DNA of 64,000 nt from Bacteroidales bacterium UBA4772 (GTDB lineage Bacteria > Bacteroidota > Bacteroidia > Bacteroidales > VadinHA17), in NCBI GenBank assembly GCA_002403305.1, contig DHHM01000003.1, positions 1-64,000 on the forward strand, written 5' to 3'. Numbering within the stretch: the first letter of the stretch is position 1; every line of letters starts with the position of its first letter. Both the position numbers and the translations under genes were made by a program. Below the pieces are notes generated by a model. It saw only the letters and a program-made list of their open reading frames with translations. It did not search any database and was not told where the DNA came from. This document shows positions 8,039 through 17,424 of the stretch, piece after piece.

Positions 8039-8980
8039 ATGAAATGTAGTCCTGCAATTTTCATCCTCATCTTAATGGTTCTGACTGCCTGCGAGGATAA
8101 ACCAATCGAAACAAAGTCGGGCAGCCTCGTCCTCACCGGTATCAAATCTGCTAAAGGGAGTGAGATGGTTACTATCGATCTCGACTCCGGCTACGTGAAT
8201 ACCAATCCCGTCAATTGCCACATCCTGAGCTCAACGGTATATGACCCGAATACGGGCGGTTACGGATACTTAAGCTGTGATACGGTTTTTACCCTGGTCA
8301 ATACCACTGACGGCAGGATAATAAAGTCATTCAGGCTTCCCGGCCTAATTTCCAGCGCTGTGACAGACCCGGAGAACAACCTTCTTATCGGCACCTACGG
8401 GGAGTATGAATATGTGCTTGACCCTGACAGCACCAACGGCGCCACGATACCGGTATTTCACACCTACCTGCTTACAACAAACCTGGAAACAGGAGACATT
8501 GTACTGGACAAGGAAATTGATCTGGGCGAAGGAGTCTTTCTCTGCACCCACTTCTTTGACCCTGTCAATAAACTGTACATCCTGCAGAGAGCTGACAACA
8601 AACTCCTCATCATCAACCCTGTTACAGGAACAACCACCAAAACTGTAGACATCGGCAAGCACCTGATTAATGTGGTTTATAACTCCGATGACGGGAACCT
8701 GATATCCCTGTTACCCGCAAGTGAGCCGGGCATATGCATGATCGAAGTCTATAAACCAACCACCGGTGAACTGATCAGTTCACAACAGGTGACAGGCATC
8801 GACAGCTATCACTACTGCATTTGTGCCTATGATCCCGGTACTAAATGCTACCTGGCAGTGAACACTGATAACGAGGTGATGTTCATTGAACCTGCTACAG
8901 GAACAATAGCCAAAACCGTCAAGCTGGACTACCAGCTGAATGACATCAAATTCCTCAGAAGACAGGCTGAATCTTTCTGA
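8039..8980 (+). CDS. beta-propeller lipoprotein of unknown function
   Basis: The 313-residue protein begins with a signal sequence ending in VLTAC (Cys18), so it is a lipoprotein. The rest is made of repeated blade-like units with the pattern 'I-NP-TG-T-KTVDIG' and 'FIEPATGTIAKTVKL', as in YVTN or PQQ-type beta-propellers; about six units can be counted. No catalytic motif is visible. It may bind a ligand or partner protein at the envelope. It is not closely linked to either neighbour, with long intergenic gaps on both sides. Confidence 0.65.
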   Translation: MKCSPAIFILILMVLTACEDKPIETKSGSLVLTGIKSAKGSEMVTIDLDSGYVNTNPVNCHILSSTVYDPNTGGYGYLSCDTVFTLVNTTDGRIIKSFRLPGLISSAVTDPENNLLIGTYGEYEYVLDPDSTNGATIPVFHTYLLTTNLETGDIVLDKEIDLGEGVFLCTHFFDPVNKLYILQRADNKLLIINPVTGTTTKTVDIGKHLINVVYNSDDGNLISLLPASEPGICMIEVYKPTTGELISSQQVTGIDSYHYCICAYDPGTKCYLAVNTDNEVMFIEPATGTIAKTVKLDYQLNDIKFLRRQAESF

Positions 8981-9305
8981 GAAACAGGCATTTCAGAGAT
9001 CTTACTTCCAGATGACGAGGTTTATGGCCCACAGGCGCCAGTTTGCCGGATTCAAGCCGGGACCCATTTACTGATATCCCATTAGCCGGATTCCCGGGTT
9101 GCCGAAGAGTCGGGTTGCCTGGTTCTGACTGAACCATTCTACCATATTCCAATACGGGGAAAAGAGTCCCCTCCATTTTATTTCACACCCTTACCATCAT
9201 CCTCCATCTCGCCATTTTTGATTAATTTTGCACAATTCAAAAAGGTGTTTAGAACTTTAATCGGGCCCATTTGTTGAGTTTGTGTACCCATTGAAGGCAA
9301 AGGTT
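8981..9305. other. intergenic region upstream of the suf operon
   Basis: This 325-base stretch holds no gene. Its middle part has short imperfect repeats (agccggattc twice; cgggttgcc twice) and its right part the AT-rich candidate suf promoter at 9223-9230. Confidence 0.5.
9223..9230 (+). promoter_or_regulatory. candidate -7 element of the suf operon promoter
   Basis: TAATTTTG fits the Bacteroidota -7 consensus TAnnTTTG. No good TTTG lies at the expected upstream distance, so this is a weak call. The leader to the sufB ATG would be about 70 bases. No IscR- or Rrf2-type operator could be recognised. Confidence 0.35.
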
Positions 9306-10754
9306 ATGGAAAACGATCAGGATAAGGTACTGAACGAGGTTACATCAGGGGAGTACAAGTACGGTTTCGTGACTGATATCGAGACTGAGGTCATACCCAA
9401 GGGACTCACCGAAGATGTGGTAAGACTGATCTCAGCCAAGAAGCAGGAACCGGAATGGATGCTCGAGTTCCGCCTCAAGGCTTTCCGCCACTGGCTGACA
9501 ATGAAGATGCCTGCATGGGCCAACCTGAAGATCCCTGAGATCAACTACCAGGATATTATCTTTTACGCCGCACCCAGGCAGAGACCGGCACCGGGCAGCC
9601 TCAGCGAGGTCGATCCGCAGCTGATAAAGACATTCGACAAACTTGGCATACCCCTCGAGGAGCAAAAACGCCTGACAGGCGTCGCCGTAGATGCGGTGAT
9701 GGACTCAATTTCAGTGAAGACCACCTTCCGCGAGACGCTTGCAGAGCTGGGCATAATCTTCTGTTCATTTTCGGAAGCCGTCAGGGAACACCCGTCGCTT
9801 GTACAGAAGTACCTTGCCTCGGTTGTGCCCTACACTGATAACTTTTTTGCCACGCTCAATTCGGCAGTATTCTCCGACGGCTCGTTCTGTTACATCCCCA
9901 AGGATGTCAGATGCCCTATGGAGCTCTCAACATACTTCCGCATCAACACCTCCAACACCGGGCAGTTTGAACGCACCCTGCTCATAGCTGACGAAGAGTC
10001 ATATGTCAGTTACCTCGAAGGGTGCACGGCACCCATGCGCGACGAGAACCAGCTGCATGCAGCAGTGGTGGAGATAGTCGCAGAGCGCGGCGCCGAGGTC
10101 AAATACAGTACCGTGCAGAACTGGTACCCGGGCGACAGGGATGGCAAGGGCGGGATTTTAAATTTCGTTACCAAACGCGGCATGTGTAAGGGCGACGATT
10201 CCAAGATATCATGGACGCAGGTCGAGACCGGCTCTGCCATAACATGGAAATACCCCTCATGCATCCTGCGGGGCAACAACAGCACAGGCGAGTTCTATTC
10301 CGTCGCCGTGACAAATAATTACCAGCAGGCTGACACGGGTACCAAGATGATCCATATCGGGAAGAACACGAAAAGCACCATTGTCTCCAAGGGCATCTCC
10401 GCCGGCTTCGGCCAGAACAGCTACCGCGGACTGGTGAAGGTGCTGGGCAAGGCCGAAGGAGCGCGTAACTTCTCGCAGTGCGACTCGCTGCTGCTGGGCG
10501 ACAAGTGCGGGGCGCACACCTTCCCCTACATCGAGGTCGACAACCCCTCGGCGATAGTCGAACATGAGGCCACAACCTCACGCATAGGAGAAGACCAGAT
10601 CTTCTACTGCAACCAGCGGGGCATCTCAACAGAAGATGCAATAGGACTGATAGTCAACGGATATGCACGTGAGGTGATCAACAAGCTGCCGATGGAATTC
10701 GCGGTGGAAGCACAGAAGCTGCTGCAGATCAGCCTCGAAGGGAGCGTGGGTTAA
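9306..10754 (+). CDS. sufB: Fe-S cluster assembly scaffold SufB
   Basis: The 482-residue protein is SufB, the core of the SufBC2D scaffold that builds iron-sulfur clusters in the cytoplasm. The family body is intact, including the segment beginning [19 protein letters not shown] and the conserved core EGCTAP through [22 protein letters not shown] near the C terminus. I chose the ATG at 9306 (MENDQDKV); the in-frame GTG at 9282 would add eight residues. It is the first gene of a tightly packed operon with sufC 23 bases downstream. An anaerobe using SUF as its only visible Fe-S system here would feed HydF, QueG and the cytochromes in this window. Confidence 0.96.
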   Translation: MENDQDKVLNEVTSGEYKYGFVTDIETEVIPKGLTEDVVRLISAKKQEPEWMLEFRLKAFRHWLTMKMPAWANLKIPEINYQDIIFYAAPRQRPAPGSLSEVDPQLIKTFDKLGIPLEEQKRLTGVAVDAVMDSISVKTTFRETLAELGIIFCSFSEAVREHPSLVQKYLASVVPYTDNFFATLNSAVFSDGSFCYIPKDVRCPMELSTYFRINTSNTGQFERTLLIADEESYVSYLEGCTAPMRDENQLHAAVVEIVAERGAEVKYSTVQNWYPGDRDGKGGILNFVTKRGMCKGDDSKISWTQVETGSAITWKYPSCILRGNNSTGEFYSVAVTNNYQQADTGTKMIHIGKNTKSTIVSKGISAGFGQNSYRGLVKVLGKAEGARNFSQCDSLLLGDKCGAHTFPYIEVDNPSAIVEHEATTSRIGEDQIFYCNQRGISTEDAIGLIVNGYAREVINKLPMEFAVEAQKLLQISLEGSVG

Positions 10755-10777
10755 TATTGTTTTACTACAGACAGAAT

Positions 10778-11578
10778 ATGAAAAGTGAATTTTTATTACA
10801 GATAAAGGACCTCAAAGCCTCAATAGACAACAAGTCAATCATCAAGGGCCTCAGCCTCGAAGTCAAACCGGGGGAGATACATGCCATCATGGGACCGAAC
10901 GGAAGTGGCAAGAGCACCCTGGCCAATGTCCTCACAGGTCGTGATCTGGTCACCGTCACTGACGGCTCCGTCACCTTCGAGGGACGCAACCTGCTTGACA
11001 TGTCGCCGGAGGAGAGGGCACGCGAAGGTATCTTCCTCTCGTTCCAGTATCCTATTGAGATACCCGGTGTCAGCATGGTAAACTTCATGAAGACCGCTAT
11101 CAATGAGCAACGCAAACACCGCGGGCTGGAGCCGCTCTCGGCCTCCGAGTTCCTTAGTCAGATGCGCGAGAAGAAGGAGCTTGTGGAGATTGATTCGGCA
11201 CTGACCAACAGGAGTGTCAACGAGGGTTTCTCCGGCGGCGAGAAAAAGAAGAATGAGATATTCCAGATGGCGATGCTTGAGCCGAGACTGGCACTCCTCG
11301 ATGAGACAGACTCCGGTCTTGACATCGATGCCCTTCGCATCGTAGCCAACGGTGTGAACAAGATACGCAGTGCTGACACTTCAGTCATCGTCATCACACA
11401 CTACCAGAGACTGCTTGACTATATAATACCTGACTTTGTGCACGTGATGTTTGACGGACGGATTGTAAAATCAGCCGGCCCTGAACTGGCTCTCGAACTG
11501 GAAAAGAGAGGATACGACTGGATAAGGAAGGAAGCAGACATAGCAGAAGAATCATGGATTACCGACCGGAAGTTATAA
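10778..11578 (+). CDS. sufC: Fe-S cluster assembly ATPase SufC
   Basis: The 266-residue protein is the ABC-type ATPase of the SufBC2D complex. Walker A is GPNGSGKST, the signature motif is FSGGEKKKNE, typical of SufC, and Walker B is LALLDETDSGLD with the SufC-specific DSGLD. I chose the ATG at 10778 (MKSEFLLQIKDL); a TTG at 10757 would add seven residues. Its 3' end overlaps sufD by 25 bases, so translation is likely coupled. Confidence 0.96.
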   Translation: MKSEFLLQIKDLKASIDNKSIIKGLSLEVKPGEIHAIMGPNGSGKSTLANVLTGRDLVTVTDGSVTFEGRNLLDMSPEERAREGIFLSFQYPIEIPGVSMVNFMKTAINEQRKHRGLEPLSASEFLSQMREKKELVEIDSALTNRSVNEGFSGGEKKKNEIFQMAMLEPRLALLDETDSGLDIDALRIVANGVNKIRSADTSVIVITHYQRLLDYIIPDFVHVMFDGRIVKSAGPELALELEKRGYDWIRKEADIAEESWITDRKL

Positions 11579-12912
11579 GCAAGCTGTCTGCCATGTTTAA
11601 CGCAGGCCACGGGACCTTCCTCAAAGACTCCCCTGAGCTGTTCAACAGGCATCGTGAGAAAGCATTTAATGACTTTCTCCGCCTGGGCATCCCTGACAGG
11701 AAAAATGAAGCATATAAATATACCAACCTGGAAAAATTCCTCAATTATCAGTACCAGGATTATTTCTTCCCGCTTCCCTCGGATTTCAGAGAAGCCGAGA
11801 GGTTCCACTGCGAGGTGGAGGACCTTAATGTATGGAACATGGTGCTTCTTAACGGGTTCTTCCCCCATGGCGAGGACGGGCTGGTGATGCTCCCCGGAGG
11901 GATATGGGTGGGAAGCATGAAGGCCGCAGTCAGACAGTTCCCTTCGCTTGTGGAAAAACATTACAACCGCTACGTGGAGGATGGAACCGACGGACTGATA
12001 CCGCTCAATACCGCGCTGGCATCAGACGGGCTGTTTCTTTATGCACCAAAGAACACTGTCTATACCAAACCCATACAGATCGTTAACCTGTTGCACTCAG
12101 ACAAGGATATCTTTGTTCAGGACCGTAACCTGATCATAGTGGAAGAGGGGGCACAGCTGTCACTGCTGTCATGCGATCACTCCATTTCTCCCCGGCGTTT
12201 TCTCACCAACACCATAACGGAGGTGTATGTCGGCCGCAATGCCCGTTTTGATATTATCAGGGTACAGAACCAGCATGACAACTCAGGTAAGATAACACAC
12301 ACGTTCATCCACCAGGAGCGCGACAGCTATGCTTCGTCAAACAATATTTCGCTTCACGGCGGACTGGTACGTAATGCCACCTGGCACTACCTGGGGGGCG
12401 AAAACAGCGAGACCCACTCCTATGGCCTCTTCCTGGCCGACAAGGATCAGCACATAGCCAATTTTGTGAAGGTTGATCATGTGGCACCCAACTGTAACAG
12501 CACACAGCTCTTCAAGGGGGTGCTTGATGACAACTCCAGCGGGGCCTTCAACGGGCGCATCATGGTGCATAAGGATGCTCAGAAGACAAATGCCTACCAG
12601 AGCAACAACAACATTATCCTCTCGGACACCGCACGCATGGATACCAAGCCACAGCTTGAGATATACGCCGATGATGTCAAGTGCAGCCACGGCGCTACCG
12701 TGGGCCAGCTTGACGAGAATGCGCTCTTCTACCTCCGTTCGCGAGGGATCGACGTGCACGAAGCCAGGCTAATGCTTATGTTCGGCTTTGCCCACGAGGT
12801 GATAAAGAAAATCTCCATCGAAGCATTGCGCGACCGCATTGACGACCTGGTTCAAAAACGCCTCCGCGGCGAGCTGTCGCGATGCGCCTCATGTGCCGTA
12901 CAGTGTAACTGA
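11554..12912 (+). CDS. sufD: Fe-S cluster assembly protein SufD
   Basis: The 452-residue protein is SufD, the SufB paralogue that pairs with it in the SufBC2D scaffold and is needed for iron acquisition. The C-terminal part contains the shared beta-helix end KCSHGATVGQLDENALFYL and RGIDVHEARLMLMFGFA. The start overlaps the end of sufC by 25 bases and the next gene begins nine bases after the stop. The unusual C-terminal tail ends with a cysteine-rich CASCAVQC. Confidence 0.95.
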   Translation: MDYRPEVISKLSAMFNAGHGTFLKDSPELFNRHREKAFNDFLRLGIPDRKNEAYKYTNLEKFLNYQYQDYFFPLPSDFREAERFHCEVEDLNVWNMVLLNGFFPHGEDGLVMLPGGIWVGSMKAAVRQFPSLVEKHYNRYVEDGTDGLIPLNTALASDGLFLYAPKNTVYTKPIQIVNLLHSDKDIFVQDRNLIIVEEGAQLSLLSCDHSISPRRFLTNTITEVYVGRNARFDIIRVQNQHDNSGKITHTFIHQERDSYASSNNISLHGGLVRNATWHYLGGENSETHSYGLFLADKDQHIANFVKVDHVAPNCNSTQLFKGVLDDNSSGAFNGRIMVHKDAQKTNAYQSNNNIILSDTARMDTKPQLEIYADDVKCSHGATVGQLDENALFYLRSRGIDVHEARLMLMFGFAHEVIKKISIEALRDRIDDLVQKRLRGELSRCASCAVQCN

Positions 12913-12920
12913 TCATTACC

Positions 12921-14147
12921 ATGCCACTCTCAAAAAGCATAGAGGCAATACGCGCCGACTTCCCGATACTGGCCATCACGGTGCACGGCAAACCATTGGT
13001 ATATCTTGACAACGGAGCCACAACGCAGAAGCCGTTGCAGGTGATACAGACGATGGATGAGCTCTACCGAACAGCCAACGCCAACGTTCACAGGGGAGTA
13101 CACTGCCTCTCTGACATGGTGTCGGAACGCTATGAAGCTGCCCGCGAGACAGTGAGAGCATTCATCAACGCTCCCAGGCGGGAAGAGGTGATCTTCACTG
13201 CCAACACCACCGCCTCTATCAATGCTGTGGCCTTTTCATTCGGCGAGAGATTCGTTGGCGAGGGTGATGAGATAATCATCAGCGGCATGGAGCACCATGC
13301 CAATATTGTTCCCTGGCAGATGCTCTGCGAGAGGAAGGGATCAAAACTGAAGGTCATCCCCTTCTCTGACGAAGGCGTTCTTGACCTCGAAGCTTACCGC
13401 AACATGATCAGCGGACGTACTCGCATCGTCGCCGTCACCCACGTCTCCAACGTGCTCGGGACCGTCAACCCGGTGAAGGAGATAGTGGCCGAGGCACACC
13501 GACACGGAATTCCGGTGCTGGTCGACGGCGCACAGGGCGTGCAGCACGGCACTGTAGACGTAACAGATATCGGATGTGACTTCTATGTCTTCTCGGGACA
13601 TAAGGTCTACGGCCCCAATGGCATCGGGGTGCTCTACGGCCGCGCAGAGCTGCTCAATGAGATGCCCCCCTATCAGGGAGGCGGTGATATGGTCGCCAAT
13701 GTCACATTCGAAAAGACAACCTATAACGAACTGCCATTCAAATTCGAGGCAGGGACCACCAACTTCACGGGTGCCATAGGCATGGCCGCGGCACTGGACT
13801 ACCTTACAGGGCTGGGACGCGAGGCGGTAGCGGAGAGGGAACAGGCGCTGCTGGCACAGGCCACGGCAGGACTGTCAACCATTGACGGAATGAGAATCTA
13901 CGGCACAGCACCCCATAAGGTGTCAGTAGTCTCCTTCCTTACGGGGAAGATACATCAGTATGACGCCGGCATGATTCTTGACAAGATGGGTATCGCCGTA
14001 AGAACCGGAACGCATTGTGCCCAGCCACTTATGGAACGCTACGGCATCAGCGGAAACATCAGGGCTTCAATCGCTTTCTACAACACTGAGGAGGAGATAG
14101 AGGCGCTGGTGAATGGCGTTAGAAAAGCTACTGAGATGTTGGCTTGA
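12921..14147 (+). CDS. sufS: cysteine desulfurase SufS
   Basis: The 408-residue PLP enzyme removes sulfur from cysteine as a persulfide for cluster assembly. The PLP-binding lysine is Lys228 in FSGHKVYGPNGIGVLYG and the persulfide-forming residue is Cys366 in RTGTHCAQPL, the group II (SufS) arrangement. The N-terminal LDNGATTQKP motif is typical. It sits between sufD and sufE, its usual sulfur-accepting partner. Confidence 0.96.
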   Translation: MPLSKSIEAIRADFPILAITVHGKPLVYLDNGATTQKPLQVIQTMDELYRTANANVHRGVHCLSDMVSERYEAARETVRAFINAPRREEVIFTANTTASINAVAFSFGERFVGEGDEIIISGMEHHANIVPWQMLCERKGSKLKVIPFSDEGVLDLEAYRNMISGRTRIVAVTHVSNVLGTVNPVKEIVAEAHRHGIPVLVDGAQGVQHGTVDVTDIGCDFYVFSGHKVYGPNGIGVLYGRAELLNEMPPYQGGGDMVANVTFEKTTYNELPFKFEAGTTNFTGAIGMAAALDYLTGLGREAVAEREQALLAQATAGLSTIDGMRIYGTAPHKVSVVSFLTGKIHQYDAGMILDKMGIAVRTGTHCAQPLMERYGISGNIRASIAFYNTEEEIEALVNGVRKATEMLA

Positions 14148-14157
14148 CTATAGTATT

Positions 14158-14586
14158 ATGACAATAAACGAACTGCAGGATCAGATTATTGAAGAGTTCG
14201 CCCAGTTTGGCGACTGGATGGAGAGGTATGAATATCTCATTGAGATGGGCAGGGAGCTGCCGCCCTTCGAGGAGACACACCGCAGGCCTGACTTCCTGAT
14301 TGAGGGATGCCAGAGCAGGGTGTGGCTCTATCCCTCCTTTAACGACGGAGTGATAACCTTCGAGGCCGACAGTGATGCGCTGATAACCCGGGGCATCGTT
14401 GCCCTGCTGGTCAGGGTCCTCTCCGGCCGCACCCCCGATGAGATTCTGGGTACTGACCTCTGGTTCATTGACCGCATCGGGCTGAAGGAGAATCTCTCAC
14501 CGACGCGATCCAACGGGCTGCTGGCAATGATAAAACAGATGCGTCTCTACGCGCTGGCATACAAATCAAAAGCTGAACAGTCATGA
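14158..14586 (+). CDS. sufE: sulfur acceptor SufE
   Basis: The 142-residue protein accepts persulfide sulfur from SufS and hands it to SufB. The acceptor is Cys51 in EGCQSRVW, the family motif. I chose the ATG at 14158 (MTINELQDQI), ten bases after the sufS stop; the longer frame from 14113 would overlap sufS and add a non-family extension. Its stop overlaps the start of the next gene in ATGA, so translation is coupled. Confidence 0.94.
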   Translation: MTINELQDQIIEEFAQFGDWMERYEYLIEMGRELPPFEETHRRPDFLIEGCQSRVWLYPSFNDGVITFEADSDALITRGIVALLVRVLSGRTPDEILGTDLWFIDRIGLKENLSPTRSNGLLAMIKQMRLYALAYKSKAEQS

Positions 14587-14903
14587 ACACACAGGAGATA
14601 CAGGAGACAGAAGCACGGATAGCAGGTGTACTTAAAAGCATCTTTGACCCTGAGATACCGGTAAACATCTATGATCTTGGCCTTATTTACGAGGTCAGGG
14701 TTGACGAGGAGCAGGTGGCACACATCACGATGACGCTCACCGCCCCGAGCTGCTATATGGCTGAGGAGCTCGTTGAGGAGGTCAGATACAAGGTTGCCGG
14801 TATCAGAGGGGTTAAGGAGTGCGACCTCAAACTGACCTTTGACCCGCCGTGGGACCGCAGCATGCTCACCGACGAGGCAAAACTGGAGCTGGGATTACTC
14901 TAA
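14583..14903 (+). CDS. DUF59/MIP18-family Fe-S assembly protein (SufT-like)
   Basis: The 106-residue protein belongs to the DUF59 (PaaD, MIP18, SufT) family, which helps mature Fe-S proteins after cluster assembly. Signature parts are FDPEIPVNIYDLGLIYEV and TLTAPSCYMAEEL, with the conserved cysteine in the second. It is the last gene of the suf operon and starts within the sufE stop codon. The closing FDPPWDRSML motif (DPPWxxxxM) is typical. Confidence 0.92.
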   Translation: MNTQEIQETEARIAGVLKSIFDPEIPVNIYDLGLIYEVRVDEEQVAHITMTLTAPSCYMAEELVEEVRYKVAGIRGVKECDLKLTFDPPWDRSMLTDEAKLELGLL

Positions 14904-14917
14904 AAAAACGTATCTTG

Positions 14918-15035
14918 TACGATGCCCGCACCTGGCGAAGGCGGAGCCGGGACTAATCGGGAAAACCGCTCCATGACCGACGCCCGTAAATGAGACAGCT
15001 CTCAAAACCGTACAATGACCGATGCCCGCAAAATA
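14918..15035 (+). repeat. decayed duplications of the queG start
   Basis: The first 21 bases of queG at 15015 (ATGACCGATGCCCGCAAAAT and onward) have an imperfect copy at 14973-14993 (atgaccgacgcccgtaaatg...), which encodes MTDARK and then a stop. A weaker partial copy (gtacgatgcccgcacc) starts near 14918. Flanking ctccatgacc and gtacaatgacc are also alike. This looks like local slippage duplication of the gene start. Confidence 0.65.
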
Positions 15036-15968
15036 GCACTTACCTGGAAGATCCGCGAAAGCATACGCCTCGAAGGCTTTGATATCTGCGGAATAACACA
15101 GGCTTCACCGCATCATGAAGACAGCCGCAATATCGGCGAATGGATTGCCGCAGGGAAGAATGGCACAATGAGCTTCCTTGAGAAAAACCTCGACAAGCGT
15201 GGCGACATCACCTCGCTGGTCGAGGGAGCTAAATCAGTGATAGTTGTCGGCCTGCGCTACTATAGCAATGAACCCTCCGCCGGCGAAAACAACTACTTCG
15301 TCAGCCGCTATGCGCGGGTAAAGGACTACCATACGGTAATAGAAGAAAAGCTGAACCGTATACAGAAGATCATCAAAAAGGAGGTGCCGGAGGCCGTAAG
15401 CCGTGGATTCTGTGATGCCGGACCCGTAACAGAAAAGGCATGGGCTATCCGTGCCGGCCTGGGATGGCGCGGACGCCACAGCATGGTCATCAACAAGGAT
15501 ATCGGCTCATTCTTCTTCCTCGGTGAGATCGTCACCACGGCAGAGCTGCTCTATGATAATGCCTCTGCCCGCGACCGGTGCGGCGACTGTACCCTCTGCG
15601 TAGAGGCATGCCCCACCCAGGCCATCTGCAGCGACCGTACCATTGATGCACGCCGCTGTATCTCTTACCTCACAATCGAGCACGACGGTGATATCGCGGA
15701 AGAGTTCAGGGGGAAGACCGAAAAGATGATCTTCGGCTGCGACCGTTGCCAGGAGGTCTGCCCCTACAATAAAAAGGCAGTGCAGTATACAGATCAGGAG
15801 CTCGTTCCTGAGTTTCACATCACCTCCCTGAGCAGAAAAGATTGGCTCACCATGACGCCTGAGGAGTTCAAAAAGCTGTTCAGGTCGTCACCCCTGAAAC
15901 GTACAGGCTTCAGCAAAATAAGAAGGAATATCGATTTCGTCGACTACCGGTCACCAGAAAAGAGTTAG
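15015..15968 (+). CDS. queG: epoxyqueuosine reductase QueG
   Basis: The 317-residue protein carries out the last step of queuosine synthesis, reducing epoxyqueuosine in tRNA with cobalamin and two [4Fe-4S] clusters. The two ferredoxin-like cluster motifs are CGDCTLCVEACP and CDRCQEVCPYN. The N-terminal cobalamin-binding half (DICGITQA, GLRYYSNEP, VTEKAWAIRAGLGWRGRHS) is intact. Its placement right after the SUF operon fits its Fe-S need. Both ends of the gene have imperfect copies in the flanking DNA (14973-14993 and 15989-16010). Confidence 0.93.
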   Translation: MTDARKIALTWKIRESIRLEGFDICGITQASPHHEDSRNIGEWIAAGKNGTMSFLEKNLDKRGDITSLVEGAKSVIVVGLRYYSNEPSAGENNYFVSRYARVKDYHTVIEEKLNRIQKIIKKEVPEAVSRGFCDAGPVTEKAWAIRAGLGWRGRHSMVINKDIGSFFFLGEIVTTAELLYDNASARDRCGDCTLCVEACPTQAICSDRTIDARRCISYLTIEHDGDIAEEFRGKTEKMIFGCDRCQEVCPYNKKAVQYTDQELVPEFHITSLSRKDWLTMTPEEFKKLFRSSPLKRTGFSKIRRNIDFVDYRSPEKS

Positions 15969-16010
15969 GACTCATACGCAGATCACCTCCGGTCACCTGA
16001 AAAGAGGTAA
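15947..16010. repeat. 22-bp imperfect direct repeat across the queG stop
   Basis: The last 22 bases of queG (15947-15968) recur with three changes at 15989-16010, 42 bases on. The second copy overlaps the 3' end of the convergent phosphodiesterase gene and supplies its final codons and stop. Confidence 0.7.
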
Positions 16011-17213
16011 GATCCTCTCCCTGTTGCCGTCGTTGGGTGCCGGTGTCAGCTCCAGTATATCCGTAACAATATTGTAGACATCCACATTGAAGAGCGTGTC
16101 TGTCACAAAACCCTTTTTGAAGGCAGGCCCCTCGGCATAAAAGATCGAGTGCATGTCGCTGCACCGCCAGTCATATCCGTGGTCACCCCTGCTGTAGCGC
16201 GAAGGCTCCGGCCTCAGTCCCGCCGTCCAGCCCGGGTCAGCAATCAGTACCACCTCCGGAATGCGGAGATGGGTGCCGTAATTCAGATGGGCCGGCAGAT
16301 CTTCCCTGGCATATGCCTTCATACCTCGCTGGATGTTCAACAGTTGCAGCACGCTATCCCTCTTCCCTTCGACAGGCTCCACAGCCCATACCGGGTTACC
16401 TCCGATGATCCTCTTTATCATTCTCTGCGGCAGGGTATCAAGAATATAATTATAGCGTGACTCATCCACCTCCGTCATACCGTGATCAGAGAGCACAATA
16501 AGATTGACCTTCTTCCCGTGGGGCAGTGCCGCTATGCCCGTGCGAAGCACCCCCAGCAGGCTGTCGAGACTCCTGACCACAGCGCCGGTCTCTGATGACC
16601 TGGGCCCGTAACCGTGACTAACTGCATCAGGCTCTTCAAAGTAGAGTGTCACAAAATGTGGCCTCCTGTCTGCCGGCAGCGACAGCCAGTGCAGAACCGT
16701 GTCAACACGGTCGCCAAAGGGAACCTCATCATCAAACGGCTTCCAGAAGTCGGGTTGCATCCCCTGTATGGGCGCCTCGGAACCAACCCAATAGAAGGAG
16801 GCCGACTTCATGCCCTGCTTCCGGGCGGTGACCCATAGAGGCTCGCCGCCGTAGAAATCGCCGTTGCCCACCATCGTCCTGTCGCCAATCCGGTAGACGA
16901 GGTCGAGGTCAGGGGCATAGAAGCTGTTGTTGACCAGACCGTGATGGTCGGGATAGAGCCCGGTGGCTATGGAATAGTGATTCGGAAAAGTCTTTGTCGG
17001 GAATGAGGGTATCAGTCTCTCCGCCATCACCCCGTTCCGGGCGATATCATCAAGCACCGGCGTGCCATGGATCGAGTCATAATCCCAGCGGAAGGCATCG
17101 AGCGAAACCATTAGCACGTATGGGTTGTCTCTCCCGGGCTTAAGGTTGCTGCAGGATGAGAATGCCAGCAGGGCAAACAACGCGGGTGCTATGTATTTGA
17201 ACAACTTCATCAC
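15993..17213 (-). CDS. alkaline phosphatase-superfamily phosphodiesterase lipoprotein (NPP type)
   Basis: The 406-residue lipoprotein (lipobox LAFSSC, Cys21) belongs to the nucleotide pyrophosphatase/phosphodiesterase branch of the alkaline phosphatase superfamily. Metal and catalytic motifs are visible: VSLDAFRWDY with Asp39, the nucleophile region FPTKTFPNHY (Thr75), LSDHGM and GDHGYD, which carry zinc ligands. It should hydrolyse phosphodiester or phosphate-ester substrates outside the cytoplasm. It is the last gene of a minus-strand run (23147 to 15993). Its 3' end lies in a duplicated copy of the queG end, so its last residues (PLFR) may not be ancestral. Confidence 0.87.
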   Translation of the reverse strand: MMKLFKYIAPALFALLAFSSCSNLKPGRDNPYVLMVSLDAFRWDYDSIHGTPVLDDIARNGVMAERLIPSFPTKTFPNHYSIATGLYPDHHGLVNNSFYAPDLDLVYRIGDRTMVGNGDFYGGEPLWVTARKQGMKSASFYWVGSEAPIQGMQPDFWKPFDDEVPFGDRVDTVLHWLSLPADRRPHFVTLYFEEPDAVSHGYGPRSSETGAVVRSLDSLLGVLRTGIAALPHGKKVNLIVLSDHGMTEVDESRYNYILDTLPQRMIKRIIGGNPVWAVEPVEGKRDSVLQLLNIQRGMKAYAREDLPAHLNYGTHLRIPEVVLIADPGWTAGLRPEPSRYSRGDHGYDWRCSDMHSIFYAEGPAFKKGFVTDTLFNVDVYNIVTDILELTPAPNDGNRERILPLFR

Positions 17214-17424
17214 TTCTGATTATTAAATTCCCGGTTCTGAAAAATAAACAATTTTTGATTGGTTATGTTCCTTTTTTCCCGATAAGGATACCCAATCAGC
17301 TTTTGCGGTGACTCAGGTGGTCCTCCATCGCGAACAGGATGATCATCTGCTATTATCGGGTCAGCTGTTGCCGTCAGGTGCAATGTCGCTGACGTCTGCC
17401 TGAACAGAATTGGTCATGCTCTGA

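Noticed and set aside
16614..16838. Plus-strand frames within the phosphodiesterase gene
   Set aside because: They are shadows of the strongly supported minus-strand gene, with typical GC-driven open frames.
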